From: an uncultured Bacteroidota bacterium | Lineage (GTDB): Bacteria > Bacteroidota > Bacteroidia > Flavobacteriales > Flavobacteriaceae | NCBI GenBank assembly: GCA_902509675.1 | Contig: CABWYN010000002.1 | Location: 1-64,000, forward strand | Direction of reading: 5' to 3' | DNA: 64,000 nucleotides | Shown: piece by piece, positions 1 through 11,777 of the stretch | How positions within the stretch are numbered: the first letter of the stretch is position 1 | How the letters are laid out: each line of letters starts with the position of its first letter | Notes under the pieces: generated by a model | What the model saw: only the letters and a program-made list of their open reading frames with translations | Told to the model about the DNA's origin: nothing | Databases searched by the model: none | Translations under genes and position numbers: made by a program

Positions 1-569
1 TTTTTTATTTTCTTATTTTCTTTTATTAAATTCTCCTTGTCTATCTTCTGCGAGTCTAAAACTTTTATAGTAACGTTTATTTCTTTTGTGGTTGATTTTA
101 TTTTATTTATCGTTTTATTTTGAAAGTTTGAATACTGTTTAAAATATTGAATTCTCTTATAAGCTTGGGCAAATGAAGTTGATGAAAAAATAAACATAAT
201 TTTATTTAAATCTGATCGCTTCTTATAAGATTTTAGAATCATTTTAGAAAGCTCGTTCTTTAGTGAAAGTTCTCTTGAGTTTAGTTCACTTAATTTATTC
301 TCATTGTAGTCTATTTCAGAAACAATTAAATTTAACTGATCATTAATATTATTTATTAAGTTTTCCTGCAGCTTAACTTTAAAATTAACATCCTCTGCAT
401 TAGCTAATACAAATCCCTTTTCTTGTTTTGTATTTAAAAGCTTCTTTTCAATTTTTTTAATATCATTCAATAAATCCTTTCTCTGATTTTCAAGTTCAGA
501 TTTAGACTGACAGAATAAATTACAACAAAAGAGAAAAGTACTTATAAACAAAAATCTAGAAATATTCAT
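1..569 (-). CDS. EnvC/M23-type coiled-coil murein hydrolase activator, N-terminal part (gene runs off the window)
   Basis: Minus-strand reading from ATG at 569 gives MNISRFLFISTFLFCCNLFCQSKSELENQRKDLLNDIKKIEKKLL..., signal peptide plus coiled coil typical of EnvC-like proteins; catalytic domain not in window. Confidence 0.55.
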   Translation of the reverse strand, partial: MNISRFLFISTFLFCCNLFCQSKSELENQRKDLLNDIKKIEKKLLNTKQEKGFVLANAEDVNFKVKLQENLINNINDQLNLIVSEIDYNENKLSELNSRELSLKNELSKMILKSYKKRSDLNKIMFIFSSTSFAQAYKRIQYFKQYSNFQNKTINKIKSTTKEINVTIKVLDSQKIDKENLIKENKKIK

Positions 570-1309
570 TACAAATTAGTCTGCTTAAAATTTTTGGGGA
601 TTTTGAAGGGTGTGTTTAATTTTTCAGGTGCTGAAAAAGATTTTATTTCAATATTAAAGCTTTCATCACCATTGTTAATAAAACGGATTTTCGTTGGAAT
701 GTATTGTTCCTTTAATTTTTTATAGTCGCTGTAAAATACAATGAATTTATTATTAGACTCTGTAAAAGATTGCTGATATATTCTAAAATCAGAAGCACCT
801 ACGTGGATTAAAGATTCAACTTTTTTTTCACCAAACTCTATTTCCTTTTTAAAAATATAGTTTCCTTCTTTTTTATCAAAATAGCTTGAAAATTCTAGTT
901 TTTGCATTAACATCCCTAATATTAAATTCTGAAGAATACCAAAATCTGCATTGATCCCTATTTGATCATTGATAAAGTCAAAGTCTGAGATAAAATAGTT
1001 CCTTTCTAGTTTGTTGTAATATTTAATCGAATCATTATCTATTAAAATTCTTACGGCACCCAATGTCGCATTTACCCATAGCTTTTCATTTACAGAAAGT
1101 CTATAAGCAACTGTATTAGATTTTTTTTTGTTATTATTTACAAATGATACTTTTGCTTTTGCTTGTAAATAATTAATTTGATTAGTTGCCTTGTTAATAT
1201 TACGAATGACTTTTTTAGGAGAATATTCTCTGTTTTTAGAAATGACTTTTTTTGAAACTGAACAAGAAGAAAACCATAAGGCAAAGAGTAATAATATAAT
1301 TTTTTTCAT
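569..1309 (-). CDS. DUF4292-type lipoprotein
   Basis: ORF with lipobox (WFSSCSVSKK); architecture and position next to EnvC-like and dut fit DUF4292. Confidence 0.6.
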   Translation of the reverse strand: MKKIILLLFALWFSSCSVSKKVISKNREYSPKKVIRNINKATNQINYLQAKAKVSFVNNNKKKSNTVAYRLSVNEKLWVNATLGAVRILIDNDSIKYYNKLERNYFISDFDFINDQIGINADFGILQNLILGMLMQKLEFSSYFDKKEGNYIFKKEIEFGEKKVESLIHVGASDFRIYQQSFTESNNKFIVFYSDYKKLKEQYIPTKIRFINNGDESFNIEIKSFSAPEKLNTPFKIPKNFKQTNL

Positions 1310-1318
1310 CTTTTAATT

Positions 1319-1750
1319 TTATATTCCTGTACTTCCATATCCTTTGTTTCCCCTCTCTGAGTCATCTAATTTATCTGTGACAGTCCATAGAACTTGTTCA
1401 TGTTTTGCTATTACCATTTGGGCAATTCTATCACCTGTGTTGATTTCGAAATTAGTGTCTGAAAGATTAATTAAAATTATACCGATTTCTCCACGGTAAT
1501 CTGAATCTATGGTTCCAGGTGAATTTAAAACTGTAATGCCGCTTTTTATTGACAAACCACTCCTTGGTCTAATTTGTGCTTCATAGCCTGTCGGAAGTGA
1601 AATAAATAAACCTGTTTTAATAATATTTCTTTCCAAAGGTTTTAAAACAATTGGTTCGGCTAAGTGAGCGCGTAAGTCCATTCCCGCAGATTGAATTGTT
1701 TCATACTTTGGTAATTCATTATTTGACTTATTAATAATTTCTATGTTCAT
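1319..1750 (-). CDS. dut: dUTP diphosphatase
   Basis: [36 protein letters not shown] and GSTG motifs. Confidence 0.95.
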   Translation of the reverse strand: MNIEIINKSNNELPKYETIQSAGMDLRAHLAEPIVLKPLERNIIKTGLFISLPTGYEAQIRPRSGLSIKSGITVLNSPGTIDSDYRGEIGIILINLSDTNFEINTGDRIAQMVIAKHEQVLWTVTDKLDDSERGNKGYGSTGI

Positions 1751-3213
1751 TTAAGAGCTTTTAAAAAATTATATATTCTACTTTTTTCATTTATATAGAT
1801 AACTAAATTCATTATTAACACACATGTTATCCCAACAATTAAATTATTTCTAAAAATATAGAAAGATACATAGGACAGAAAAACAGCTAAAGAAATATAA
1901 AATAAAATCTTAAAGTTATTATAAGGAATTGGATAATATTTTTGACCCATGAAATATGACAATACAGACATCGTTAAATATGCCACTAATGTTGCAAATG
2001 CTGATCCCAGGTACCCATAGATAGGAATTAAGATAATATTAATGATCAAGGTCAATAGAGCTCCCACTATCGAAATATATGCGCCAAATCTAGTTCTGTC
2101 GGTGACCTTATACCAAACCGATAAATTCTGATAAATCCCCAAGCAAAAGTTTGCTAATAAAATAATCGGTACAATTTTCATCGCTTTCCAATATTCTTGG
2201 TCACCTATAAAGACAACCTTCAATAAATCAAGTGAAACTACTACTAGGACTAATATGGAAGAGCCGATAATCACATATGTTTCAAGAACTAGCGCATAAT
2301 TTTTTTTAGGGTTTGACTTTTCAGCCTCGCTAAAAAAGAAGGGTTCAACGGCCAGCTTATATGCAACAGAAAATAAAGTCATAAAAACCGCTAATTTATA
2401 ACAGGCTGAATACATGCCTATTTCGGTTTTTGCAATCGATTCTAGAAGTAAAAAATCTAATAATATTTTATCAAACGTTTCATTTATAGTATATGCCAAG
2501 CCAGAAATTAATATAGGAAATGCATAGAATAACATCTTTTTAAGTAATCTAAAATTAGCCCTATAATTAATCTTAAAATAGAAGGGAATAAGTAAAAGTA
2601 ACGATGTCAGGCTGGCAAATAGATTTGCAATAAAAATATAGCTTACCTCGAAATTTTCAATGTATATTTTTCTCAAAAAAGTGTTGTCATTTGCTAGATC
2701 TTTCAAGAAGATTAAAAGAAATATATTTAAAGAAAAGTAAACTAGTACATTAGCAATTTTTATATAAGAATATTTTATCGCTTTTCCTTTTAAACGTAAA
2801 TAGGCAAAAGGAATAACTGTTAAAACATCAAAGGCCAAAATCCAAACAATGATTGACAAATAGCCGGTATCTATGCCTGTTAGAAGAGAAATATTTGATT
2901 TGAAAATTCCAAAGAGAGCAACAAAGATTATAGTGGTAAAGATTAAGGAAACACTAGATGTATTGACTACATCGTTCTTGTTTTTTTCTAAATTATAGAA
3001 CCTAAAAAATGAGGTTTCTAATCCGTAAGATAAAATTACATTAAAAAGGATTATATATGAAAAAATTAAAGATAAGTTCCCAAATTCTGAAACCTCGCTA
3101 ATTACGCTTTTATCTGTATGAATACGAACAAGCAATACACTTATTATCCTGGGGAAAACGGTAGCAATTCCGTATATAAAAGTTTGCTTAAATAGTTGTA
3201 AGAATTTTCCCAA
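1747..3213 (-). CDS. Polysaccharide biosynthesis protein / flippase, Wzx-like
   Basis: 488 aa multi-TM protein of MATE/Wzx type. Confidence 0.8.
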   Translation of the reverse strand: MGKFLQLFKQTFIYGIATVFPRIISVLLVRIHTDKSVISEVSEFGNLSLIFSYIILFNVILSYGLETSFFRFYNLEKNKNDVVNTSSVSLIFTTIIFVALFGIFKSNISLLTGIDTGYLSIIVWILAFDVLTVIPFAYLRLKGKAIKYSYIKIANVLVYFSLNIFLLIFLKDLANDNTFLRKIYIENFEVSYIFIANLFASLTSLLLLIPFYFKINYRANFRLLKKMLFYAFPILISGLAYTINETFDKILLDFLLLESIAKTEIGMYSACYKLAVFMTLFSVAYKLAVEPFFFSEAEKSNPKKNYALVLETYVIIGSSILVLVVVSLDLLKVVFIGDQEYWKAMKIVPIILLANFCLGIYQNLSVWYKVTDRTRFGAYISIVGALLTLIINIILIPIYGYLGSAFATLVAYLTMSVLSYFMGQKYYPIPYNNFKILFYISLAVFLSYVSFYIFRNNLIVGITCVLIMNLVIYINEKSRIYNFLKALK

Positions 3214-3269
3214 GTCAGCTATATTTAAAATCTAAAAATAAACTAATAAAGCTTGGAAAACAAAAGGCG

Positions 3270-4121
3270 CTAATTATTAAGAGCTTCAGCTCCCCCAACA
3301 ATTTCTAAAATTTCATTTGTTATTGCGGCTTGCCTAGCCTTGTTATAGGTTAACTTAAGCTGATCTCTAAGCTCAGTTGCATTGTCAGTGGCTTTGTGCA
3401 TTGCTGTCATCCTAGCGCCATGCTCAGAAGCATAAGAGTCTCTTACCGCCTTATATAATTGAGTCTTTAACGACTTGGGGATTAACTCAGAAATAATTTC
3501 TGTTTGAGAAGGTTCAAAAATATAATCGCTAGATTCATTTGCTTCTCCGGACTCATTATTTTCAATTGGAAGATATTGTTCGTTTGTAACAATTTGGGTT
3601 GCAGCATTCTTGAATTTGTTGTAAACTATCTTTATTTGATCAAATTCTTTTTCAGAAAACTTTGACATTAATTTCTCAGCAATTAAAGCAACATTTTGAA
3701 AATTTAAATCGTCAAAAATCTCATTGCTTATCTCAATAACATTATGTTTTTTTGATAATATGTCTGCCCCCTTTTTCCCAATGCAATAAAATGAAACTTC
3801 ATGGTCAGTTGTTTTGGATATTTCCAAACACTCCTTTATAACATTAGAGTTAAAAGCACCACAGAGCCCTCTATTTGATGTTACACATACTACCAATAAT
3901 TTTTTATAATCTGTTGATTGAAGGAAATGGTTTTCAAAATCAACTGAAGAAGAAAGGTCAACCAACATTTGGGTTAACTTGTCAGAATAAGGTCTCATGG
4001 CTGTAATTGCATCTTGTGCCTTTTTAAGCTTAGCCGCAGAAACCATTTTCATAGCACTTGTAATCTGCATTGTAGAAGATACAGACGAAATTCTATTTCT
4101 TATTTCTTTTAAGTTTGCCAT
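3270..4121 (-). CDS. atpG: ATP synthase F1 subunit gamma
   Basis: N-terminal MANLKEIRNRISSVSSTMQITSAMKMVSAAKLKKAQ; C-terminal RQAAITNEILEIVGGAEAL. Confidence 0.97.
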   Translation of the reverse strand: MANLKEIRNRISSVSSTMQITSAMKMVSAAKLKKAQDAITAMRPYSDKLTQMLVDLSSSVDFENHFLQSTDYKKLLVVCVTSNRGLCGAFNSNVIKECLEISKTTDHEVSFYCIGKKGADILSKKHNVIEISNEIFDDLNFQNVALIAEKLMSKFSEKEFDQIKIVYNKFKNAATQIVTNEQYLPIENNESGEANESSDYIFEPSQTEIISELIPKSLKTQLYKAVRDSYASEHGARMTAMHKATDNATELRDQLKLTYNKARQAAITNEILEIVGGAEALNN

Positions 4122-4124
4122 TTT

Positions 4125-5699
4125 TTAAAACTTTGCTACCAAGTCAGCGCATACTTTTTCTAATGTGCTTGTAACTTCATCAGTTAATTTACCTTGTTTA
4201 ATCGTTGATAATACTTCTGAATGTTTATCGTTCAGAACTCTTATATATTCAGATTCAAAATCTTTTATCTTCTCAACAGGGATATCCCTAAGAAGATTCT
4301 TGGAGCCAACATAAATTATCGCAACCTGATCTTCAACTTTGAACGGATCATTTTGCGCTTGTTTTAATATTTCTACATTTCGCTTTCCTTTTTCAATAAC
4401 ATTAAGTGTTGCTGCATCAAGGTCAGATCCAAATTTTGCAAAGGCTTCTAATTCTCTAAATTGTGCCTGATCAAGCTTTAAGGTTCCCGAAACTTTTTTC
4501 ATTGATTTAATCTGAGCTGAACCTCCTACCCTTGAAACTGAAATACCCACATTAATCGCAGGCCTAACTCCAGAATTAAACAAATCTGACTCCAGGAAAA
4601 TCTGACCATCAGTGATGGAAATTACATTTGTAGGAATATAAGCAGAAACATCTCCTGCCTGAGTTTCAATAATCGGCAATGCAGTAAGCGATCCGCCCCC
4701 TTTTACTTTCGATTTAAGTGACTCTGGAAGGTCATTCATGTCTTTAGCAATTGTATCATCATTAATGACCTTTGCTGCCCTTTCTAATAATCTTGAATGA
4801 AGATAAAAAACATCTCCAGGATAAGCTTCTCTTCCCGGAGGCCTTCTCAATAATAGTGAAATTTCACGGTATGCTACCGCTTGCTTTGATAAGTCATCAT
4901 ATATGATTAGAGCTGGTCTTCCAGTATCTCTAAAATATTCTCCGATGGAAGCGCCTGTGAAAGGAGCGTAGACTTGCATAGCAGCTGGATCAGAGGCATT
5001 TGCTGCTACAATTGTTGTATATGCTAAAGCTCCTTTGTCTTCTAAAATTTTTGCAATTCCTGCAACAGTAGATGCCTTTTGTCCTACTGCAACATATATA
5101 CAATAAACAGGTTCTCCCGCATCATAAAATTCTTTTTGATTTAAAATTGTATCAATACAAACTGTTGTTTTACCGGTTTGTCTGTCGCCAATAACTAATT
5201 CTCTTTGACCTCTTCCGATCGGGATCATTGCATCAACTGACTTAATTCCTGTTTGAAGGGGTTCGTTTACAGGCTGTCTAAAAATAACTCCAGGTGCTTT
5301 CCTCTCTAATGGCATTTCGTAAAGATCTCCGGGTAAATCGCCTTTTCCGTCAATTGGATTACCCAAAGTATCAACTACTCTTCCGACAATACCTTCGCCA
5401 ACTTTAACAGAAGCAATTGTAGAAGTTCTTTTAACAGTGTCGCCTTCTTTAATATCTGTTGATGCACCAAGAAGCACTATTCCAACATTGTCTTCTTCTA
5501 AATTAAGGACAATTCCTTGGGTTCCGTTTGAAAACTCGACAAGTTCTCCGTATTGAGCATTTGAAAGTCCATATGCTCTTGCAATTCCATCACCAACAGT
5601 TAGAACACTTCCGATTTCGTTTAATGATGATGAAGAGTCAAAATCTTTTAATTGTTTTTTTAATATTGCTGAAATCTCAGCAGGATTTACCTCGGCCAT
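4125..5699 (-). CDS. atpA: ATP synthase F1 subunit alpha
   Basis: Walker [28 protein letters not shown]. Confidence 0.98.
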   Translation of the reverse strand: MAEVNPAEISAILKKQLKDFDSSSSLNEIGSVLTVGDGIARAYGLSNAQYGELVEFSNGTQGIVLNLEEDNVGIVLLGASTDIKEGDTVKRTSTIASVKVGEGIVGRVVDTLGNPIDGKGDLPGDLYEMPLERKAPGVIFRQPVNEPLQTGIKSVDAMIPIGRGQRELVIGDRQTGKTTVCIDTILNQKEFYDAGEPVYCIYVAVGQKASTVAGIAKILEDKGALAYTTIVAANASDPAAMQVYAPFTGASIGEYFRDTGRPALIIYDDLSKQAVAYREISLLLRRPPGREAYPGDVFYLHSRLLERAAKVINDDTIAKDMNDLPESLKSKVKGGGSLTALPIIETQAGDVSAYIPTNVISITDGQIFLESDLFNSGVRPAINVGISVSRVGGSAQIKSMKKVSGTLKLDQAQFRELEAFAKFGSDLDAATLNVIEKGKRNVEILKQAQNDPFKVEDQVAIIYVGSKNLLRDIPVEKIKDFESEYIRVLNDKHSEVLSTIKQGKLTDEVTSTLEKVCADLVAKF

Positions 5700-5704
5700 A
5701 TTAT

Positions 5705-6235
5705 TTAGTTTGTAAGTTCAGTTTTTAAATTATTTAAATTTTGCTTTACGCTTGCATTATACTCTTTTCCGTCAAATCTTATAATGAAACCTCCAAGAAT
5801 ACTTGGGTCCACTATGTTTTTTAAATTAATTGATTTAATGTCAGCAACATTAATCTTAGAAAGGATTTTTTCTTCTAAATCTTTATTAATTGGGGTGGCC
5901 GTTATAACTACGGCTTCCTTAATATCGTTGTGACGGTTATACAATTGTATAAAGCTCTTAGCGATATCATTAACTATGTAAACTCTTTTGTTGTTGATTA
6001 GTAAGTCAATCAATTTTACAGTTAATCCGCTATAACCTTTGATTAATGACAAGATTGCATTTTTCTTATCCTGATATTTAATCTGTGAATTAGTTAATAA
6101 ATTTCTGAAATCTAAGGAGTCATTTGACAAAGAGTCAATAATATTCATGTCGGTGAAAACATTTTCTATTGCATTCTCTTCAATGGCAATTTCAAATATT
6201 GCTTTTGCATATCTAATGGCTGCTCTTGATTGCAT
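5705..6235 (-). CDS. atpH: ATP synthase F1 subunit delta
   Basis: [11 protein letters not shown]-terminus; C-terminal [24 protein letters not shown]; operon position. Confidence 0.93.
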   Translation of the reverse strand: MQSRAAIRYAKAIFEIAIEENAIENVFTDMNIIDSLSNDSLDFRNLLTNSQIKYQDKKNAILSLIKGYSGLTVKLIDLLINNKRVYIVNDIAKSFIQLYNRHNDIKEAVVITATPINKDLEEKILSKINVADIKSINLKNIVDPSILGGFIIRFDGKEYNASVKQNLNNLKTELTN

Positions 6236-6729
6236 TAATTTAATTTTGTTTTGTCAAGGATCTCTTGAATATTTTCGAGTTGCTTGTCCTTACTTTCTAA
6301 TTCCTTAGAAAGTAATTTTTCAGCAATATTAAGTGAAAGGTCTACAACAGTATTTTTTAATTCTTTCATTGCAGCAGACTTTTCATTTTCAATTGCTGTT
6401 TTAGCGGACTCAATGAGCTTATTTGCCTTTTCAGTCGCTTCATTTTCAGCGTCAGAAATTATTTTTGATTTTATTTCTCTTGCTTCTTTTAATAACAATT
6501 CCCTTTGAAGCTTTGCCTCATTTAAAATCTTTTCATTGTCAGACTTTAAATTTTCCATTTCATCTTTGGCTTTTTCAGCCGCAGAAAGTGCGTCTTTGAT
6601 AGATTTTTCTCTTTCATTAACGGCCCCTAAAATAGGTTTCCATGCAAATTTTGCAAGAACGAAATATAGGATCCCAAAAGAAACTGTCGTCCAAAAAATA
6701 AGACCTATGTCTGGTGTAACTAAATCCAT
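6235..6729 (-). CDS. atpF: ATP synthase Fo subunit b
   Basis: Single N-terminal TM plus long coiled coil; operon position. Confidence 0.93.
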   Translation of the reverse strand: MDLVTPDIGLIFWTTVSFGILYFVLAKFAWKPILGAVNEREKSIKDALSAAEKAKDEMENLKSDNEKILNEAKLQRELLLKEAREIKSKIISDAENEATEKANKLIESAKTAIENEKSAAMKELKNTVVDLSLNIAEKLLSKELESKDKQLENIQEILDKTKLN

Positions 6730-6757
6730 ATCAGTTAATTAAGGTTAATATAAGTAC

Positions 6758-7009
<252 letters not shown>

Positions 7010-7015
7010 TTAAAA

Positions 7016-8104
7016 TTAATGTTCGTGTTCTTCAATTGCACTACCTATGTATAAGGCAGACAACATTGTAAATATATATGCCTGAATGGCAACAACTAAA
7101 ACCTCGATAAGACTAATAAATACCGAAAAGAATAAAGATGCTGGTGCTAACCAGATACTCTTAAATATAAATATTAATGATATCAAGCTTAATACTATAA
7201 TATGCCCTGCTGAAATATTTGCAAATAATCTTATCATAAGGGAAATGGGTTTGATGAAAATTCCTAGGAATTCGATTGGTGCGAGGAATAACTTCATAGG
7301 AACTGGAATTCCTGGCATCCAAAAAATATGTTTCCAATAATCTTTATTCGCAACCAATGTCGTAATGATAAACGTAATCGCTGCCAACACAAATGTAAAA
7401 GCAATATTTCCACTTAGATTTGCACTAAAAGGGAAAAAAGGAATTAACCCCATAACGTTATTTATCCATATAAAAAAGAACAATGTTAGTAAGAAAGGCA
7501 TGTACTTTTTATAATTTTTTTCTCCAATCATTGGAACAGCAACTTCATCTTTTATGAAGAGAATTAGTGGCTCTGTAAACTTTCCTAATCCTGTTGGTTC
7601 TCCTTTTCTAGATCTTGAGTACGTTTTTGCCGTAGCCACAAAAATAAATACTAATAAAATCATAGAAATAAACATTGAAAAAACAAGCTTTGTTATCGAC
7701 AAGTCTAATGGTTTTTCATTTAAAACATTGCCTAGTTCATCATAAGAGATATATTTAGTATTATTTTCAGTGTTAGCATAAAATATTTTTTCGTGATACT
7801 TGACAAAAAGTTGTCCATTTTTATCTACAACTACTGTCCCCGAATCATCGTGATCAAACTCAGAAGAAAGAAATGAAACCAGTCCATTTTTAGTCCAAAG
7901 GATAATTGGAAGCGGAAAAGAAACCCCATGACCATTTATATCCATTATATGAAATTCATGCGAGTCTTTAATATGGTGCATTATCATTTCATTTACATCA
8001 AAGCCTTTTTTATCATCAGACTTTTCTGCTGAAAAAGCTATGCTGCTTCCGAAAAAAATTAGGAAAAAAATTAAGGAAAATTTCGTTGAAAATCTTAAAA
8101 GCAT
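7016..8104 (-). CDS. atpB: ATP synthase Fo subunit a
   Basis: Subunit a motifs PISLMIRLFANISAGHI and EVLVVAIQAYIFTMLSALYIGSA; long N-terminal extension as in Bacteroidota. Confidence 0.95.
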   Translation of the reverse strand: MLLRFSTKFSLIFFLIFFGSSIAFSAEKSDDKKGFDVNEMIMHHIKDSHEFHIMDINGHGVSFPLPIILWTKNGLVSFLSSEFDHDDSGTVVVDKNGQLFVKYHEKIFYANTENNTKYISYDELGNVLNEKPLDLSITKLVFSMFISMILLVFIFVATAKTYSRSRKGEPTGLGKFTEPLILFIKDEVAVPMIGEKNYKKYMPFLLTLFFFIWINNVMGLIPFFPFSANLSGNIAFTFVLAAITFIITTLVANKDYWKHIFWMPGIPVPMKLFLAPIEFLGIFIKPISLMIRLFANISAGHIIVLSLISLIFIFKSIWLAPASLFFSVFISLIEVLVVAIQAYIFTMLSALYIGSAIEEHEH

Positions 8105-8137
8105 TTTTGCTAAAATTTCTTCTATTAATTATGGTTG

Positions 8138-8145
8138 CAAATGTA
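8138..8145 (-). promoter_or_regulatory. Candidate Bacteroidota -7 promoter element (TACATTTG) upstream of atpB
   Basis: Reverse complement of CAAATGTA; TTTG about 20 nt upstream; within 45 nt of the atpB start. Confidence 0.5.
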
Positions 8146-8188
8146 CACACATAAAAGGAAATTTCAAACAAAAAAAAAGAAGAAGTTT

Positions 8189-8575
8189 TTAAATATTATT
8201 AAAGGTTTTTTTTAGACTAAAAATTTCAAATGAAAGGAATAAAAAATAAACGGGAAAAAAATTATATGCAACTATTTTAATATCATAAAAAGACTCTTGG
8301 TTATAGTAAATAAAGAAAATTATTACAGCTAACATTTTAATAAATGTGAGTAAAATGAAAAAGGTAAGCGGATTAACAAGATTGTATATTATATTCATTC
8401 TTGAGCCTATCAAAAAAAATAAAACTGCAGAAAAATTAAATATATAGATGGAATTAATAGGTGTTTTATCAAATATTGAATAATTAAATTCCAAATTTGA
8501 GTGAAGATTATATGAAAGAATTGTAATTAAGAAAAGAACCGCGAAGTCCGTATGTTTTTTTAGAGTATTATCCAT
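8189..8575 (-). CDS. Small 4-TM membrane protein, DUF6168-like, in the ATP synthase cluster
   Basis: 128 aa hydrophobic protein between AtpZ-like ORF and atpB. Confidence 0.55.
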   Translation of the reverse strand: MDNTLKKHTDFAVLFLITILSYNLHSNLEFNYSIFDKTPINSIYIFNFSAVLFFLIGSRMNIIYNLVNPLTFFILLTFIKMLAVIIFFIYYNQESFYDIKIVAYNFFPVYFLFLSFEIFSLKKTFNNI

Positions 8576-8777
8576 TTTTTTTGACTTGACTAATAATTTG
8601 ATATATAGAAACTACTATTGAGATCAAAGAGAAAGAAATGGTGAATAAGTTGTATGCATTGGAAAAATAAAGATCTAGCTGATAGCCCAAATAAATCCCA
8701 CCCCCAATAACAATTAACATTTGAAAAGCTAACTGTGAGAAGATTATAAAATTATGCTGATTTTTCTTTCTTTTCAG
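8568..8777 (-). CDS. AtpZ/AtpI-family small membrane protein with probable non-ATG (CTG) start; not in the ORF track
   Basis: Minus frame reads (CTG)KRKKNQHNFIIFSQLAFQMLIVIGGGIYLGYQLDLYFSNAYNLFTISFSLISIVVSIYQIISQVKKNG*; FQM...G.YLGYQLD is AtpZ-like; overlaps bactofilin 3' end and DUF6168-like start. Confidence 0.7.
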   Translation of the reverse strand: MKRKKNQHNFIIFSQLAFQMLIVIGGGIYLGYQLDLYFSNAYNLFTISFSLISIVVSIYQIISQVKKNG

Positions 8778-9141
8778 ATGAGGTTTTTTCTTCTAAGTTA
8801 TTTAATTCCTTTACCCCGCCTTTCATTGAACAGGTGGCGTTAAATGTTGCTCCTGGTTCAACGGAAAGTTTTGCAATTTCAACCTCCCCTTCAATGTAAG
8901 CAGAGGATCGTAAAGTTAGCATTCCTGAAAGCTTTAACTTTCCTGAAAAACCGCCTTCAAAGTCTGCATTTTCACCCTCAAGGCTTCCGTTAACAACTCC
9001 CGTTTTGCCAACAACAACCTTTCCTGATGTTTTAATGTTTCCTTTAATATTTCCTTCAATTCTAAAGTCTCCCTCACTAAAAATATCACCTACCAAAGTT
9101 GTCCCTTGGGTTATCATATTTTGCTGGTTTGTATTACTCAT
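8752..9141 (-). CDS. Bactofilin (polymer-forming cytoskeletal protein)
   Basis: TLVGDIFSEGDFRIEGNIKGNIKTSGKVVVGKTGVVNG beta-helix repeats. Confidence 0.92.
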   Translation of the reverse strand: MSNTNQQNMITQGTTLVGDIFSEGDFRIEGNIKGNIKTSGKVVVGKTGVVNGSLEGENADFEGGFSGKLKLSGMLTLRSSAYIEGEVEIAKLSVEPGATFNATCSMKGGVKELNNLEEKTSSEKKEKSA

Positions 9142-9150
9142 AACAGTATT

Positions 9151-11694
9151 TTAATTACTAAAATTATTTAGGTTTTTATGAATTTGAATCGTCTTGTAAT
9201 TGTCCGAGGAAATAACAAAAAACGAATCTGCCTGGATGTTAATGGATTTTTCCAGTCTTTCTGAGAGCCCAAAACCTCCGTCATAACTGGTTAAACCATG
9301 AACTACAACAAATGTAAGAATATTATTGTAAAAATCTTTAGATGTACGTAAATCTAAATAGTCAACTTGACTAATGTATTGTTCCAAATCATTTGCTTGC
9401 TGATTAATCTTTTCTATTTCTCCGGACTCAAAAACATATACAATTTTATAATTATAAGATAATTGATTTTCCGTGAATGCTGGATTACTAATCTGAGGCA
9501 GCACTTCTGAAAGAATTCGTTCAGCCTCTTTTGCCTCTGGAGTTACCGAATAGTTTAATTTTATGAATTGTAGTGACTTCTCATACTCAGAATAACCGTA
9601 AACTCTTGCAATTGCTAAAGACTTCAAAAACTCTAATTTAGATACAACCGGTTCGCCAGTAAATGAAACTATATTTTTTTCACAATCTGAAATAACTTGT
9701 AAATATTTTTGGTCTTGATATAGGTTATAAATTCTTTCGTATACTATATTAAAATCCTCTTGACTATTAATCATTGCATTTGGGTCTAATAAAATCGATG
9801 CATATTTTGAATCAGGATGATTTGTTATTATATCCTTTTTCAATTGGCCCGCAATATTAATTGAGTCCAGTATAAGCCAGTTTTTGTAAATAAAAAATTT
9901 GGAGGGCGGAATTAAATTAGATTTTGGATTGCTTTCTAGTAAATTATACAATTTATCGTTAGAAATTTGATATTCTTGGAATTGATCTTTATAAATAGAG
10001 CCTAACCTGAAGTATGCGTCATTTCTTATATTTCTTATGCTGTCTATTTTAATAGAGTCTTTTGGAATAAGGCTAATATAATAGTCCGCTGATAGCAAAC
10101 TGTCATTGTCAATTTTATCTGATTTTATTATATTTTTTTTCTCTGACGCGTCCTTTGGCTTTATTGACCACCTCCAATTATCAGATAAGCGTCTGTCTCC
10201 CCATCTGTTTTTAAAATCCGATTTCCCATAAGCAACAGCAGAGGAATTATAAAAATAGAATAGCCCTTCATCAGATTCTGAAAATGAATTCAAAGAATAT
10301 GCAGATCCAAAGTTTTTGCTTTTTTTTGATGCTTTTTTTTGACCTTCTTTAATTTTATCAATGTACTTTTTAAAATATTCTTCCCTTTTCAGCTTAGGCA
10401 TTTCGATCAGATTTATAACGCTGTCTAAGTTTGATGAAATTGTTTCATAATAAATTAAATCGTTTAAATTTTCTCTTTTCCTTGTTATTTTTCTGAATTC
10501 TCTAGATTTATTATTTAACTGAGTTAAGGTGCTATCATAATATTGCCCAGCGATCAAATAATTTTTATTTCTAAAATTTAATTCAGCTAATTCATTATAA
10601 TTTTTTGCAACGATAAGCTCGTCATTTGTGTCTGTTTTAAGGGATTTGTTAAAATAATCGATTGCGATTGAATCTAATTTTTTATTATTTTGATTGTCCT
10701 CAATTAAACTATTCTTCTTTAAGTTAAGCATAGCTATTTGATGAAAAATAACATCTAAAAAATTGTTGTTTTCAAAATTTTCTGTTAACAAATTCAGCTC
10801 TAGAATCGAATGGTCAATCGAGTCTGAAACCATTGATCTTTTTATAAAAGAATTGATGTAAAATTCTCTTGGAATTTTTCTGTGCAAATCAATAATCTCA
10901 GAATATAGGGTATATGCTGTGTCTTGAATCGAAAGTTGTTGATATAATTGGGCTAGTAAAAACTTTTTTCTAGTGTTTAACAATAGATCTTTTTGTTTAA
11001 AAATTGATTTTTTTAAGTAAACTAAAGAACTGTCTAGTTCTTTCGTGTTGATAAAAGCTTGACTTATGTAAGAATTTGCTAGGCTTCTTTCTTCTTTTGT
11101 TAAATTCTCTTCTTCCAAGAGTTCTTTTAAATTATCAATTGCATATTTGTTTTGGTCAATTCTAATGTTGACTTTTTCTTTCCAAATTTTTACTAAATTA
11201 ATGTATTCGCTAGTGGGGTATTTAAATAATATATAATTAAATGCTTCTAGTGCAGGAATGAATCTGTTGTCGAAATATCTGGCTTTACCAAGCAATAAAT
11301 ATGCCTCGTCCATAACAGGGTTCTTTTCTTTTCCCTCAACATTCATCGAATGTTTTTGAATTGCCAGAGTTGCCTTCTCTTCTGCATTTGTAAACTTAGT
11401 TTCTCTTTCCTCATCAAGATTAATGTTGATATATTTAAATTTTTCAATAGGAATTAATGTCCAAAAATTTTCTTTCTCTCTGGTATCTAACTCATTTAAA
11501 CCCTGAAAAAACAAATTGTTACCGTTGTAAAGATAATTGTAGGTTGTGGTAAGCGAATGAAATTTTTTATTTAGAAACTTGTCTTTTTTTCTCGAGCATC
11601 CTGCAATAAATAATATCACAAAAAAAAATAAAAATATATGTGGCGCTAGTTTTTTCAACTTATATATAAATGTATGTATAAAACAGAAAATCAT
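9151..11694 (-). CDS. TPR lipoprotein of the SprE/PorW type (type IX secretion/gliding)
   Basis: 847 aa, lipobox FIAGCSRKKDKF, TPR-like repeats, FHSLTTTYNYLYNGNNLFFQG N-terminus, next to bactofilin and ferredoxin. Confidence 0.75.
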   Translation of the reverse strand: MIFCFIHTFIYKLKKLAPHIFLFFFVILFIAGCSRKKDKFLNKKFHSLTTTYNYLYNGNNLFFQGLNELDTREKENFWTLIPIEKFKYININLDEERETKFTNAEEKATLAIQKHSMNVEGKEKNPVMDEAYLLLGKARYFDNRFIPALEAFNYILFKYPTSEYINLVKIWKEKVNIRIDQNKYAIDNLKELLEEENLTKEERSLANSYISQAFINTKELDSSLVYLKKSIFKQKDLLLNTRKKFLLAQLYQQLSIQDTAYTLYSEIIDLHRKIPREFYINSFIKRSMVSDSIDHSILELNLLTENFENNNFLDVIFHQIAMLNLKKNSLIEDNQNNKKLDSIAIDYFNKSLKTDTNDELIVAKNYNELAELNFRNKNYLIAGQYYDSTLTQLNNKSREFRKITRKRENLNDLIYYETISSNLDSVINLIEMPKLKREEYFKKYIDKIKEGQKKASKKSKNFGSAYSLNSFSESDEGLFYFYNSSAVAYGKSDFKNRWGDRRLSDNWRWSIKPKDASEKKNIIKSDKIDNDSLLSADYYISLIPKDSIKIDSIRNIRNDAYFRLGSIYKDQFQEYQISNDKLYNLLESNPKSNLIPPSKFFIYKNWLILDSINIAGQLKKDIITNHPDSKYASILLDPNAMINSQEDFNIVYERIYNLYQDQKYLQVISDCEKNIVSFTGEPVVSKLEFLKSLAIARVYGYSEYEKSLQFIKLNYSVTPEAKEAERILSEVLPQISNPAFTENQLSYNYKIVYVFESGEIEKINQQANDLEQYISQVDYLDLRTSKDFYNNILTFVVVHGLTSYDGGFGLSERLEKSINIQADSFFVISSDNYKTIQIHKNLNNFSN

Positions 11695-11777
11695 TACTGA
11701 TATTGTGCAACAGCAAAAATAGACATCTTTTTAATATTATTAGGAAATTAATTACATTCGCATATATATATTTATTA

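Noticed and set aside
6284-6742. Two short + strand ORFs opposite atpF
   Set aside because: Antisense shadow ORFs of coiled-coil coding sequence
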